Source: Ardenticatena sp. (GTDB lineage: Bacteria > Chloroflexota > Anaerolineae > Ardenticatenales > Ardenticatenaceae). From it: a stretch of 64,000 bases of DNA. Both the position numbers and the translations under genes were made by a program. Numbering within the stretch: the first letter of the stretch is position 1; each line of letters opens with the position of its first letter. The stretch lies in the NCBI GenBank assembly GCA_015487975.1, contig WFOS01000064.1:1-64000 (forward strand). The letters are read 5' to 3'. Positions 8,225 to 19,543 of this stretch are shown here, one piece after another. Under the pieces are notes generated by a model that was not told the DNA's origin, did not search any database, and saw only the letters and a program-made list of their open reading frames with translations.

Positions 8225-11158
8225 ATGACTCAATGGCTTTCTCGAACAATGCGTCTCTTGGTCCTATTGGTGGTGCTCGTCTTGAATCTGCCCACTACAC
8301 TTCGACCACCCCGCACGACCACTGCCGCACCACTCACTGCCGCAGCCGATTGCAACATCTGGTGGAACGAAGTCTTACACGACACATTCGACACGACCTA
8401 TCGAAACCCCATCGGCGCCGTGACGACGGGAACGACCGTCAAACTCCGCTTGCGTGTGGCACAAGGCGACATCACCGGTGCCCGTGTCCGCGTGTGGGAC
8501 GACCGTACCAATACCGAAACGTACTACGACATGGCGTGGGACGGCACTTACGATACGGACCCAACAACATATGACTGGTGGTATGTGGACATCCCCGTCG
8601 GTTCGACCCCCACGATCCTCTACTACTTTTTCGAAATCAACGACGCGCCCGGCTGGTGTACTGCCGACCAAGACTTCTATGTAGACGACGACCCAAAATT
8701 CTACGGTGGTGGATATGGACAAATGAGCGATGCCTACGACGATACGCGCTCCTTCCAAATCACCGTCTACGACCCCACCTTCACCGTCCCTTCCTGGATG
8801 CAACGCGGCGTCGTCTATCAAATTTTCCCCGATCGCTTCCGTGACGGCGACCCTACGAACAACCCACAGGCTGGGCGATTCTCGTATGGCCGCAGCAATG
8901 GTGCAATCGTGCGTTCCCAATTCAATGGCGCCAATCCCAGCGGCGATTGGAACTTCACCGTTTGCGATCCGCGTGGGACATACTCGCCTTCGTGCGTAGA
9001 TGCCGATGGGGGATATTACGGCGACAATTTCTACGGCGGCGATTTGCGCGGAATCATCCAGAAAATCGAAGATGGCTATTTCACCAACTTGGGTATCACC
9101 GTTCTCTACCTCAATCCCATCTTCCGCTCCCCATCCAACCACAAATACGACACTGCCGACTACATGACCATCGATCCCGATTTTGGGACGTTGGCGGACT
9201 TTCAAGAATTGGTGCAAACCGCCGAAGCACATGGCATCAAAATCATCCTGGATGGCGTCTTCAACCACACCTCATCGGACAGCAAGTACTTCGACCGATA
9301 TAGTCGCTATGACGCGAGCGGCAACCTTACAAGCCCCAACGGGCCTGGCACAGACGACAATAGTGGTGCATGCGAAAGCCCTTCCTCGCCCTACCGCGGT
9401 TGGTACTACATCCCCGACATTGGTACGCCTGGCAATCAGCCAAGCGACCGTTGCGATACCGATGATACCGATGATCCCGGCGGAGCATGGACGGCAACGT
9501 ATGAAGCGTGGTATGGCTATGGCTCGTTGCCCAAACTTCGAGCGAACAGTACCGATGTGCGGGCGCTCATTTGGTCGAATGGGACCAACAGTGTCGGCCC
9601 ATACTGGGTCAGCCAGGGGGCAGATGGCTGGCGTTTCGATGTCGGTGGTGATGTCGATCCCGGTGTGACCAACGACCCTACCAACGACTACTGGGAAGGC
9701 TTCCGCGCTGCTGTACGGGCTATCAATAGCGACACGCTGCTCCTGGGCGAAGAATGGGGTGACGCCTCCGCCTGGCTGCTCGGCAACGAGTGGGACAGCG
9801 TCATGAACTACCGCTTCCGCTCGGCGCTGCTCGGGTGGCTCATGACAGGGTGTAGTGGCAATGGCTGCACGAACGGGACGCAATTCGAAGACAACGATAG
9901 CAACATCGCGAGCAGCAGCGGGGCGATTACACAGCTTTCACCCTCACAATTCAATGCCCGCCTGCTCTCGATTTGGGAAGATTATCCCCCCATGGCGTTC
10001 AAAGCGATGATGAATTTGGAAGGCTCACACGACACGAACCGGATACGTTTCTTGTTGAAGAAAATCAACAACGACGACGACGCAACCGCTGTGCAGCGCA
10101 TGAAAGAGTGGTGGATTTTCAGCTTCACCTACCCGGGCGCGCCAACACTCTACTATGGCGATGAGATTGGGCTCACCCACGATGGCGTGTGGACAGGGAG
10201 CAAATGGGAAGACGATCCCTACAACCGCGTTCCCTTTCCTTGGGATGATGCCAGTGGGTCGAGCTATGCCTACGACACGACAGCACAAAACGCCGGCCTG
10301 CTCGACCATGCCCGCAAAATGGCCAGTATTCGCCACAGTTACCGCGCCTTGCAAGATGGCGATGTACACCACGCGCTGGTCCTCAACGATGCCAACAAAC
10401 TGTACGGCTTCGCCCGTACTATCTCGGTCAATGGGCAAACCCAAACGGCCCTCATCATCCTCAACCGCGACAACGCCACCCATACCACCACGATCACCGG
10501 GCTCGACAACGCCCCCTACAATCTGGCGGACGGTACGGTGCTGGTCGATGCACTCAACGGCGGTACGTATACGGTGAGCGGGGGAAGCCTCACCGTGGAT
10601 GTTCCCAGCAACTGGGGGCGTGTCTTGCTCGAACAAAACGAGATCGATACGCCACAACTCCCTGTCGGGCGTACAGAACTCACCAATAGTGTGAACATCA
10701 TCTTCCGCCCCGTCTTCACCGATACGACTGGTGGCTACGAACTCGTCACGGCGTATCACATCTACCGCAGTAACAGCGCATCGTTTACGCCTGGGCCATC
10801 GACACGTATTGCCACCGTTGTGCCAGATACGTTTGGCGGCTACCGACTCGCCTACAAAGCCAATCCAGCCATGACCGTTACATTCGATGGGACGGAGATC
10901 ACCGTCTACGACCCCGATGGCACCAGTAGCGATTACTACGCTCTTGGCGTCGAAAACGGCGCAGGCGTTCAAAATACATCCTCGACGTCGCCCACAGCCA
11001 TTCTCCTCGATGGGAACATGAGCGTCACGCAAATAGCAACGCGGGGAACGCGCACATTCTGGATAGCCATCTCCACCACCTTCATGCTTGGTGGTGTAAT
11101 GAGCATACGGGCTCGCCACCGCTCAGCCAGAGCCAGTATCCATCGAAAGAGGCTTTGA
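8225..11158 (+). CDS. Secreted GH13 alpha-amylase/pullulanase-type enzyme
   Basis: The start at 8225 (site AAAAGGGGGG) rather than 8090 puts a signal peptide first (LVLLVVLVLNLP). The 977-residue product then has a beta-sandwich starch-binding region (about 40-175). The GH13 barrel has region I DGVFNHT, region II DGWRFDVGGD (nucleophile Asp), acid/base LLGEEWGD and region IV EGSHDTNR. A C-terminal beta region follows, with a final membrane helix and Arg/Lys-rich tail (RARHRSARASIHRKRL) that should anchor it to the cell surface. It would cut starch, pullulan or related alpha-glucans outside the cell. The cytoplasmic GH13 enzyme at 30881 probably handles the imported products. Confidence 0.9.
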   Translation: MTQWLSRTMRLLVLLVVLVLNLPTTLRPPRTTTAAPLTAAADCNIWWNEVLHDTFDTTYRNPIGAVTTGTTVKLRLRVAQGDITGARVRVWDDRTNTETYYDMAWDGTYDTDPTTYDWWYVDIPVGSTPTILYYFFEINDAPGWCTADQDFYVDDDPKFYGGGYGQMSDAYDDTRSFQITVYDPTFTVPSWMQRGVVYQIFPDRFRDGDPTNNPQAGRFSYGRSNGAIVRSQFNGANPSGDWNFTVCDPRGTYSPSCVDADGGYYGDNFYGGDLRGIIQKIEDGYFTNLGITVLYLNPIFRSPSNHKYDTADYMTIDPDFGTLADFQELVQTAEAHGIKIILDGVFNHTSSDSKYFDRYSRYDASGNLTSPNGPGTDDNSGACESPSSPYRGWYYIPDIGTPGNQPSDRCDTDDTDDPGGAWTATYEAWYGYGSLPKLRANSTDVRALIWSNGTNSVGPYWVSQGADGWRFDVGGDVDPGVTNDPTNDYWEGFRAAVRAINSDTLLLGEEWGDASAWLLGNEWDSVMNYRFRSALLGWLMTGCSGNGCTNGTQFEDNDSNIASSSGAITQLSPSQFNARLLSIWEDYPPMAFKAMMNLEGSHDTNRIRFLLKKINNDDDATAVQRMKEWWIFSFTYPGAPTLYYGDEIGLTHDGVWTGSKWEDDPYNRVPFPWDDASGSSYAYDTTAQNAGLLDHARKMASIRHSYRALQDGDVHHALVLNDANKLYGFARTISVNGQTQTALIILNRDNATHTTTITGLDNAPYNLADGTVLVDALNGGTYTVSGGSLTVDVPSNWGRVLLEQNEIDTPQLPVGRTELTNSVNIIFRPVFTDTTGGYELVTAYHIYRSNSASFTPGPSTRIATVVPDTFGGYRLAYKANPAMTVTFDGTEITVYDPDGTSSDYYALGVENGAGVQNTSSTSPTAILLDGNMSVTQIATRGTRTFWIAISTTFMLGGVMSIRARHRSARASIHRKRL

Positions 11159-11194
11159 GACGAGAACATCCAAACGCAGCCTACCAAAATACAA

Positions 11195-11221
11195 CCAGCC
11201 AGGGGTGTATCCCCTGGCTGG
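11195..11221 (-). terminator. Terminator between GH13 gene and mreB
   Basis: An 11-bp perfect stem CCAGCCAGGGG/CCCCTGGCTGG with a 5-nt loop. On the minus strand it is followed by TTGTATTTTG, so it best serves mreB. It may also stop the converging GH13 transcript. Confidence 0.75.
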
Positions 11222-11241
11222 TGTGCTGCATGCTTTGCTGC

Positions 11242-12237
11242 TTACAATTCAGGTTGATACTGCAAAATATCAGGGCGTTCCAGCGCACGGCCAGCCCCAA
11301 TCGCCACACACGCCATGGCATTTTCAGCGACATAGCAAGGCACACCCGTTCGCTGCGTGAGCAAGCGATCGAGGTTGCGCAGGAGCGCTCCGCCCCCTGT
11401 CAACACAATACCACGATCGATGATATCGCTAATCAATTCGGGCGGCGTCTTTTCGAGCACATTTTTCACCACTCGGACGATCTCTTCCAGTGGCTCGGCG
11501 ATCGCTTCGGTTATCTCGTCCGATGAAACTTCGAGTGTTTTCGGCAAACCGGCAACCTGGTCACGCCCACGGATCTCCATCGTCAGTGGTTCATCGAGCG
11601 GCAACGCGCTCCCAATCTGGATTTTGAGCTGCTCCGCTGTCTGGTCACCGATGATGAGGTTGTACTTGCGGCGAATGTAGTTGACGATAGCCTCATCGAT
11701 CTTCACACCACCCACACGGACACTACTGCTGACGACAATCCCTTTCACAGAAATCACCGCTGCTTCACTCGTTCCACCACCAATATCCAGTACCATGTTG
11801 CCAGTGGGCGTGTCGATTGGTAACCCTGCACCCAACGCTGCTGCCACAGGCTCGTAAATCAGATGGGCCTCACTTGCGCCTGCTTTCAAAGCAGCATCGC
11901 GCACTGCGCGGCTCTCCACACTGGTAACCCCCACAGGAATGCTCACCACAACCTGTGGCTTGACGAACCGCCCCGACACCTTACCAATGAAGTATTCGAG
12001 CATCTTGCGCGTCACGGTGTAATCCGCAATGACACCGCCTTTGAGCGGGCGCACAACTTCGATGGTTTCAGGCGTACGCCCCAGCATTTGGCGGGCGCGT
12101 TCGCCAATCTCCACAATGTGCTGGTCTTTGATCCGAATGGCGACCACACTTGGTTCTTGGAGCACCACCCCGCGCCCCTTGACATAGACCAACACCGATA
12201 CCGTCCCCAGATCGATTCCTATCTGCCGTGCAAACAT
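11242..12237 (-). CDS. mreB: Rod-shape actin homologue MreB
   Basis: The 331-residue protein has the actin/Hsp70 ATPase layout: phosphate 1 [15 protein letters not shown] at the N-terminus, phosphate 2 [13 protein letters not shown] (about 165), and the adenosine motif [12 protein letters not shown] (about 285). MreB polymers guide cell-wall synthesis along the membrane. Length and motifs are normal for the family. It lies downstream of atpC on the same strand but beyond a hairpin, so expression is probably only partly linked to the ATP synthase operon. No mreC/mreD follow, as the converging GH13 gene comes next. Confidence 0.93.
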   Translation of the reverse strand: MFARQIGIDLGTVSVLVYVKGRGVVLQEPSVVAIRIKDQHIVEIGERARQMLGRTPETIEVVRPLKGGVIADYTVTRKMLEYFIGKVSGRFVKPQVVVSIPVGVTSVESRAVRDAALKAGASEAHLIYEPVAAALGAGLPIDTPTGNMVLDIGGGTSEAAVISVKGIVVSSSVRVGGVKIDEAIVNYIRRKYNLIIGDQTAEQLKIQIGSALPLDEPLTMEIRGRDQVAGLPKTLEVSSDEITEAIAEPLEEIVRVVKNVLEKTPPELISDIIDRGIVLTGGGALLRNLDRLLTQRTGVPCYVAENAMACVAIGAGRALERPDILQYQPEL

Positions 12238-12308
12238 AGCTGCAACACCTTTCGCTTTCTACCGCACATGGCATCCAAGCAATACACGATAGGCTGTTTA
12301 CAAGCGGA

Positions 12309-12345
12309 AACGGGTGCCCGCCAGAGCGCAGGTGGGGCACCCGTT
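12309..12345 (-). terminator. Hairpin after atpC
   Basis: An 11-bp stem AACGGGTGCCC/GGGCACCCGTT with a 15-nt loop, followed on the minus strand by a short, weak T-tract (GTTTCCGC). It probably ends most ATP synthase transcripts, with read-through to mreB possible. Confidence 0.6.
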
Positions 12346-12369
12346 GCACGCCATACATCGAATGTATGT

Positions 12370-12819
12370 TCACTCTTCGTAGGTTTGTGGCACACCACGC
12401 TGTTGACGACGGCGGCGCACCACTTTCAAGCGCACCTGGTGGCGCATCAAGGCCAGGCGAATATCGGCCAAGCTTGGGCCTTCTCCGGGTGGGTTGCGCA
12501 ACAATTCCTCCGCCCGACGACGTGCGGCTTCGGCACGTTCGATGTCGATTTCGTCCACGTGCTCGGCCGTATCTGCCAGCACTACGACCTTATCGGGCAG
12601 CACTTCGGCAAATCCACCCCCAATCGCAAACGGCTCTTCGATACCACCAGCACGCCGAATGATCAATTCCCCCGGGCGCAAAGCCGTCAGTGTCGGTGTA
12701 TGGCGCGGCAATACGCCCATATCACCTTCCACACCCGGCAGCAACACCATTTCTACGTCGTCGGCCGAGTAGACCTTGCGCTCGATGGTTACGATGTCCA
12801 GGCTCATTTGAGCAGCCAT
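12370..12819 (-). CDS. atpC: ATP synthase F1 subunit epsilon
   Basis: I choose the ATG at 12819, preceded by GGGGTGA, over the GTG listed at 12828. The 149-residue product has the N-terminal beta-barrel (SLDIVTIERKVYSADDVEMVLLPGVEGDMGVLPRHTP is the region; key part GDMGVLPRHTP) and the C-terminal helical hairpin rich in Arg/Glu/Ala (IERAEAARRRAEELL). The tail (RRRRQQRG) is unusually basic. It sits in the central stalk and can inhibit ATP hydrolysis. Last gene of the operon, 14 nt after atpD. Confidence 0.92.
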   Translation of the reverse strand: MAAQMSLDIVTIERKVYSADDVEMVLLPGVEGDMGVLPRHTPTLTALRPGELIIRRAGGIEEPFAIGGGFAEVLPDKVVVLADTAEHVDEIDIERAEAARRRAEELLRNPPGEGPSLADIRLALMRHQVRLKVVRRRRQQRGVPQTYEE

Positions 12820-12833
12820 ATGCGTCACCCCGC

Positions 12834-14273
<1,440 letters not shown>

Positions 14274-14311
14274 TCAGGTGTTTCCGGCGACTCAATCTTC
14301 GATTCGCCTTT

Positions 14312-15187
14312 TCAGGCTTCGGCCTCCTGCGCCTGACGAAGCGCCTCGGCACCACCAGCGATGTCCAGAATCTCGGCGGTAATCGAAGCCTGGCGTGCTT
14401 TGTTGTAGGTAAGCGTCAAATCATCCACCAGGGCTTCGGCGTTTTCCGTCGCGTTGCGCATGGCCACCATACGTGCCGAGTGCTCCGATGCCTGGGATTC
14501 AAGGACCGCCTGATAGACCAGTAACGAAACCTGCGACGGCAGCAATTCACTCAACACCGCCATTGGCGAAGGTTCGATCAGAAAGTCGGCAGGCAGTTTG
14601 GCATCGGCGATGGGTTCGATGGGCAACAATTGTCGCACCACCGGCACCTGCCGCATGGTATTCACGAAGTCCGCATAGCAAATGAAGACCTGATCGAACG
14701 TGCCATCCAGGAACGCATCGATGGCCGCACGCGCAATTGGCGTGACAGCCGTCACAGGCGGCGTATCGGGCGGCGCCGGGAAATCGGCGTAAATAGGTGG
14801 CCCATATTTGCGCATAAAATCGCGACCCTTGCGCCCCACCGTAATCAATTCGACTGGCGCTTCGGCTTCTTGAATGAAGCGGTTGGCCGCACGCAAGATG
14901 TTGGAAATCAAGGCACCTGCCAACCCGCGGTCGGGTGTGATGAGAACCAACCCAATCTTCTTGACAGGGCGCTGCACCATCAGCGGGTGTTGCGCCTCGC
15001 CACCAGCAGGTTGAGCAGCCAGATACCCCAACACTTCGCGCGACTTTTCCGCATAGGGGCGGGAGGCCAGCACACGGTCTTGGGCGCGGCGCATTTTGGA
15101 AGCCGAGACGGCTTCCATCGCGCGCGTCACTTGACCGATGTTCTTGACACTCCGAATTCGTCGCTTGATTTCACGTAACGTTGACAC
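14312..15187 (-). CDS. atpG: ATP synthase F1 subunit gamma
   Basis: The 291-residue protein starts at a GTG preceded by AAAGGAG. The N-terminal helix (STLREIKRRIRSVKNIGQVTRAMEAVSASKMRR) and the C-terminal helix (MRNATENAEALVDDLTLTYNKARQASITAEI) are the two arms of the rotating coiled coil. The conserved ITPDRGLAGALISN loop lies near residue 85. It transmits rotation from the c-ring to the alpha/beta hexamer. Between atpA and atpD in the standard order. Confidence 0.96.
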   Translation of the reverse strand: MSTLREIKRRIRSVKNIGQVTRAMEAVSASKMRRAQDRVLASRPYAEKSREVLGYLAAQPAGGEAQHPLMVQRPVKKIGLVLITPDRGLAGALISNILRAANRFIQEAEAPVELITVGRKGRDFMRKYGPPIYADFPAPPDTPPVTAVTPIARAAIDAFLDGTFDQVFICYADFVNTMRQVPVVRQLLPIEPIADAKLPADFLIEPSPMAVLSELLPSQVSLLVYQAVLESQASEHSARMVAMRNATENAEALVDDLTLTYNKARQASITAEILDIAGGAEALRQAQEAEA

Positions 15188-15308
15188 GTACGCACTCCTT
15201 TGACATTACTGTGCAGCGTCTGTTCTCTCTATCATTCTTCCATCACTCAGCACGCTGCGACGTGGGAACGGCCGACCCCGCGATTGCCGAGGCCGGCCGT
15301 TGATTTCG

Positions 15309-16862
15309 TTAGGCGACCGGCGCCGTCTTCTTGAATTCTTCGATGGCGCGTTTGAGCATTTCCTCGGCTTCTGCGGTCAGATCGTTGGTTTCGTCGATAA
15401 TCCGCTGGAAGTCGGGGTAGTTGGCATCGAGGAAGCGGTAGAACTGCTGCTCCCATTCGGCCACCTTGTCTACCGGCACGTCATCGACATAACCATTCGT
15501 ACCGGCGTAAATGATCGCCACCTGGCGATAGAGCGGCACCGGCTGGTACTGCGGCTGCTTCAAGATTTCCTGCAAGCGGCGGCCACGCTCGATCTGCTGG
15601 CGAGTGGCTTCGTCCAGGTCGGACCCGAACTGGGCAAATGCCGCCAACTCGCGGAACTGCGCCATTTCCAGACGCAGCTTCCCGGCGACCTTCTTCATCG
15701 CCTTCGTCTGCGCTGCCGACCCCACACGGCTCACGGAGATACCGGCGTTGATGGCGGGGCGGATACCAGCGTAGAAGAGGTCGCTTTCCAGGTAAATCTG
15801 CCCGTCGGTAATCGAAATCACGTTCGTGGGCACGTAGGCCGACACGTCACCCAGCAACGTTTCGATGATGGGCAACGCCGTCATCGAACCGCCACCATAC
15901 TCATCGGCGAGCTTCGCCGAGCGTTCCAGCAGGCGACTGTGCAGGTAGAACACGTCACCCGGGTACGCTTCACGCCCTGGCGGACGGCGCATCAGCAACG
16001 ACACTTGGCGGTACGCCCAAGCGTGCTTGCTCAGGTCGTCGTAGACGATGAGCGCTTCGTTGACACGGCGCCCATTGATTTCGACACCGTTTTCCATCAC
16101 TTCTTCGCCCATCGCCGTACCAGCATAGGGCGCAATGTACTGCATCGCCGCCGGGTCCGACGCCGAGGCCACAACGACGATGGTGTACTCCATCGCGCCA
16201 TACTTTTCAAGCGTCGCCACCAGCTGGGCGATCGCCGACCGCTTCTGACCGATGGCCACATAGATACAAACCAGGTCTTTCCCCTTCTGGTTGATGATGG
16301 TATCGATCGCAATGGCCGTCTTCCCAGTCTGGCGGTCACCAATGATCAGCTCACGCTGGCCACGACCGATGGGAATCATCGAGTCGATGGCTTTGATACC
16401 GGTCTGCACGGGGGCATTCACCGACTGACGCACCACCACGTTGGGTGCGATACGTTCCACTGGGCGGAACTTCTCTGTGTTGATGGGCCCCTTCCCATCG
16501 ATGGGGCGCCCCAGAGCGTCCACCACACGGCCGAGCAATGCCTGCCCGACAGGAACGGAGATAATGCGCCCCGTTGTACGGACCTGGTCACCTTCTTCGA
16601 TTTTCAGATAATCACCAAGAATGATGATACCGACCGAGTCCTCTTCGAGGTTGAACGCCACACCGTAAATCGGCTCGGCGTGGTTGTCGGTGGGGGGAAA
16701 TTCGACCAGCTCCTGCGCCATCACCGCCGACAGACCACTGGCGCGGGCGATCCCGTCACCCACCTGCAACACCTCACCGACATTGACATCTTCGATTGGC
16801 GCCTCGAAGGACTCAATCTGTTGTTTCAGAAACTGCGTAATTTCTTCGACTTTCAAGGTCAT
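15309..16862 (-). CDS. atpA: ATP synthase F1 subunit alpha
   Basis: 517 residues with the non-catalytic nucleotide site: P-loop [15 protein letters not shown] (about 170) and the SxxxR-type signature in the C-terminal third ([17 protein letters not shown]). The N-terminal crown ([11 protein letters not shown]) is intact. It pairs with beta subunits in the hexamer and contributes the arginine finger (VSRVG). A 762-codon frame lies antisense over most of this gene in the ORF track and is a shadow created by codon bias. Confidence 0.97.
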   Translation of the reverse strand: MTLKVEEITQFLKQQIESFEAPIEDVNVGEVLQVGDGIARASGLSAVMAQELVEFPPTDNHAEPIYGVAFNLEEDSVGIIILGDYLKIEEGDQVRTTGRIISVPVGQALLGRVVDALGRPIDGKGPINTEKFRPVERIAPNVVVRQSVNAPVQTGIKAIDSMIPIGRGQRELIIGDRQTGKTAIAIDTIINQKGKDLVCIYVAIGQKRSAIAQLVATLEKYGAMEYTIVVVASASDPAAMQYIAPYAGTAMGEEVMENGVEINGRRVNEALIVYDDLSKHAWAYRQVSLLMRRPPGREAYPGDVFYLHSRLLERSAKLADEYGGGSMTALPIIETLLGDVSAYVPTNVISITDGQIYLESDLFYAGIRPAINAGISVSRVGSAAQTKAMKKVAGKLRLEMAQFRELAAFAQFGSDLDEATRQQIERGRRLQEILKQPQYQPVPLYRQVAIIYAGTNGYVDDVPVDKVAEWEQQFYRFLDANYPDFQRIIDETNDLTAEAEEMLKRAIEEFKKTAPVA

Positions 16863-16913
16863 TCGTATGTCCTCCTCGTGTCTGGCCCCTCGTTGATTGA
16901 GGCCGACGCGCTC

Positions 16914-17438
16914 TTATCCAACCAACCGTTCACGCAGTGCGTTGAGGCGCCCGGCCACAGTTGCATCGATGAGATGGTCACCGATACGGACGCGGACACC
17001 GCCCAAAACCGCGGGATCCACTTTGTACTCGAAGATGAGCCCCTCACCATACTGGGCGGTGAGTTTCTCTTCCAGCTTCGCCTTTTCTTCGGGAGACAGC
17101 TCGACAGCCGTTGTAATTTCGGCTGTGCGCACATGGGCTCCCGTCTGCTCCAGGATTTCGTCCAGCGTCGCCACGATTGCGTCGAGCAGGTTCAAGTCAT
17201 TGTTGCGCACCAGCAGGCGCACGAAGTTGGCGACTTCTGGCTTCAAATCCTTGGGCAGAACACCCGCGAGACGCTTCTCGCGTTCAGCGGGCGGCTTTCC
17301 AGCGTCTTCGAGTTCGGTGAGCAATTCCGGGTTTTCTTCCAGCAGGCGCCGCACCTTCTGAATACCGGTCAGCCAATCCTCGAGCGCGGTTTGCAAGATG
17401 GCCTGCGCGTAGATTTTGGCTGTTTTTTGTGCGCTCAC
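16914..17438 (-). CDS. atpH: ATP synthase F1 subunit delta
   Basis: 174 residues of the OSCP/delta family: helical N-terminal domain (KTAKIYAQAILQTALEDW) and C-terminal signature (DPAVLGGVRVRIGDHLIDATVAGRL). It joins the peripheral stalk to the F1 head. It starts at a GTG overlapping the atpF stop (GTGA), so translation is coupled to atpF. Confidence 0.95.
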   Translation of the reverse strand: MSAQKTAKIYAQAILQTALEDWLTGIQKVRRLLEENPELLTELEDAGKPPAEREKRLAGVLPKDLKPEVANFVRLLVRNNDLNLLDAIVATLDEILEQTGAHVRTAEITTAVELSPEEKAKLEEKLTAQYGEGLIFEYKVDPAVLGGVRVRIGDHLIDATVAGRLNALRERLVG

Positions 17439-17929
17439 TTCAGATCACCTGCCTCTGCAATAAACTTCTCGACGAGTTCACGCTGCTTGGATTCGTCCAA
17501 CGCAGCACCAATGACTTTCTGCGCGATACTGAGCGAGAGCTGCGCAACTTCATCGCGCAACTGGGCCAGCATTTGCTGGCGTTCGTAAGCGATTTCCTCC
17601 TGCGCGCGCTTCTTCAACTGCTCGGCTTCCTGGCGCGCTTCCGCCAGAATTTCGTTGCGCTGGCGCTCGGCCGCTTCGCGTGCGCGCTCGATGATTTCTT
17701 GCGCTTCGCGGCGGGCTTTCGCCAGCTCTTCCTCGTATGCCTTCTGACTGGCAACGACTTCAGCACGCGCCTTCTCCGCAGCTTGCAAGCTTTCGCGGAT
17801 TTTTTCGCGGCGCTGGTCGAGCATATTCATGATCGGACGATAGAGGAACATGCGCAGCAAAACCAGCATGACGATGAAGTTCACAGTCTGCGCAATGAAG
17901 AAATTGAGATTGAGACCAAGGGCTTCCAA
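17435..17929 (-). CDS. atpF: ATP synthase Fo subunit b
   Basis: 164 residues: one N-terminal membrane helix (NFFIAQTVNFIVMLVLLRMFLYRPI), then a long charged coiled coil rich in Glu/Arg/Ala (EEELAKARREAQEIIERAREAAE). This is the peripheral stator stalk. The start codon is TTG, supported by a strong GGAGG site 5 nt upstream; a rare initiator in this window. Only one b-type gene is present, so the stalk should be a homodimer. Confidence 0.95.
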   Translation of the reverse strand: MEALGLNLNFFIAQTVNFIVMLVLLRMFLYRPIMNMLDQRREKIRESLQAAEKARAEVVASQKAYEEELAKARREAQEIIERAREAAERQRNEILAEARQEAEQLKKRAQEEIAYERQQMLAQLRDEVAQLSLSIAQKVIGAALDESKQRELVEKFIAEAGDLK

Positions 17930-18034
17930 TTTTGCCTCCTTACCTTAGCGTATTTGCCTGCGCGGTCGAAAGGGCGGGCAACCAATGCGTGCGCCACCCG
18001 CCCTGCATCTTCCGCAATTCAGGCCCCCTCGCGA

Positions 18035-18346
<312 letters not shown>

Positions 18347-19351
18347 TTAGTGATGTTCGTCGTGTGCTTCGACCGCCGATGCAAAGAAGACCAGCGTCAG
18401 CATGGCGAAGACGAACGCCTGAATGAACCCAACGAAAAGCTCAAGCCCAAAGAAGGGCACCGGCAAGAGCCACGGGACCAGGAAGGCCATGATGAAGAGC
18501 AAGACCTGCCCTGCAAAGATGTTCCCGAAGAGACGGAAGGCGAAGGAGATGATTTTCGCAACTTCCGAGACGGTTTCGATAAGCCCCACAATGAAGCCCA
18601 TGATACCGCCTTTGAAGTTGATGAACTTCGAGAAGTAGCTCATACCCAACGCCTGGATGCCGTAATACTGCACCAACACCATGGAAATGACAGCCAGCGC
18701 CAGCGTGAAGTTCAAGTCGGTGGCCGAAGCACGCAGGAACGGGATGAGCACACCATACTCACGACCATCTTCGGTCTTGGGCAAACCATGTTCTTCCTTG
18801 GCTTCTGCCTCGGCACCTCCTTCACCTTTTTCGGCTTCTTTTGCACCTTCTTCACCATAATGTTCGACAACCACTTCTTCGTTCGTTACGGTGTAGAAGG
18901 GGCCAATCTTTTCGACGATGTACCCTTTGCCGCCATGCGGTGCCTCGATGACGCCGACACTATCGACACCGGGCACCAACTCCCACCAGTTCGCCACAAT
19001 CACCAGCAGGAAAATCGTCATGATGATGGGGAACCATCGACGGGCACGATCACCGGCAATGTCTTCGGTAATGCTATAAAAGCCTTCGATCACCCATTCA
19101 GCAAAGTTTTGCAAACCATCGGGGATATCCTTCATGTTGCGCGTCGCCAACACGGCAAACAGAATGAGCGTGATGTCCGCCAGAATGGTGTGAATGAATG
19201 TGTTGGGGACGCGAAAGCCGAGGATAGGAACCCCTTCGGCGGGCAACTGAATACCCGGAAGCGGAACAGGGAAGTACATTTTGCTGATGACCATGGCACC
19301 CACAATGAGCACCAGGGCAACCAGCACTTTCGGATTCAGTAACCTTTTCAC
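18347..19351 (-). CDS. atpB: ATP synthase Fo subunit a with an acidic insertion
   Basis: 334 residues, longer than the usual 240-290. The C-terminal channel half is standard, with the essential Arg in FAFRLFGNIFAG and the GLELFVGFIQAFVFAML signature. Between the second and third membrane regions (about residues 140-205) there is an extra hydrophilic stretch dense in Glu, Lys and Gly (HYGEEGAKEAEKGEGG). It lies next to a membrane-proximal segment and may shield or gate the proton path or bind cations; this is inference. First gene of the operon; I see no atpI upstream. Confidence 0.93.
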   Translation of the reverse strand: MKRLLNPKVLVALVLIVGAMVISKMYFPVPLPGIQLPAEGVPILGFRVPNTFIHTILADITLILFAVLATRNMKDIPDGLQNFAEWVIEGFYSITEDIAGDRARRWFPIIMTIFLLVIVANWWELVPGVDSVGVIEAPHGGKGYIVEKIGPFYTVTNEEVVVEHYGEEGAKEAEKGEGGAEAEAKEEHGLPKTEDGREYGVLIPFLRASATDLNFTLALAVISMVLVQYYGIQALGMSYFSKFINFKGGIMGFIVGLIETVSEVAKIISFAFRLFGNIFAGQVLLFIMAFLVPWLLPVPFFGLELFVGFIQAFVFAMLTLVFFASAVEAHDEHH

Positions 19352-19432
19352 CGCTTTGTGTCCTCCTTCGTCGATCGCCTGAAATCAAGTCGTGGGGAAA
19401 CATGGCAGGGTGGGCCTGCCAAGACGGCGCGC

Positions 19433-19461
19433 ATTATAACATGCTCCCCTTTGCTTGGCAA
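19433..19461 (-). promoter_or_regulatory. Promoter of the ATP synthase operon
   Basis: Read on the minus strand: TTGCCA (19461-19456), 17-bp spacer, TATAAT (19438-19433). Transcription should start near 19426, about 75 nt before atpB. Just upstream of the -35 box is TTCATTTGTGAAAA (within 19464-19483), which also occurs 5' of rex. Confidence 0.8.
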
Positions 19462-19543
19462 GTCCATTTTTTCACAAATGAAATTTTGCACAAATGCGCA
19501 GGCCTGTTTGCTGGAAAACGTGCCCACATGCGCTGTGCGGCTT

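Noticed and set aside
15300-17588. 762-codon plus-strand frame opposite atpA/atpH
   Set aside because: It lies antisense to conserved ATP synthase genes, has no ribosome binding site or known motif, and arises from the codon bias of the real genes.
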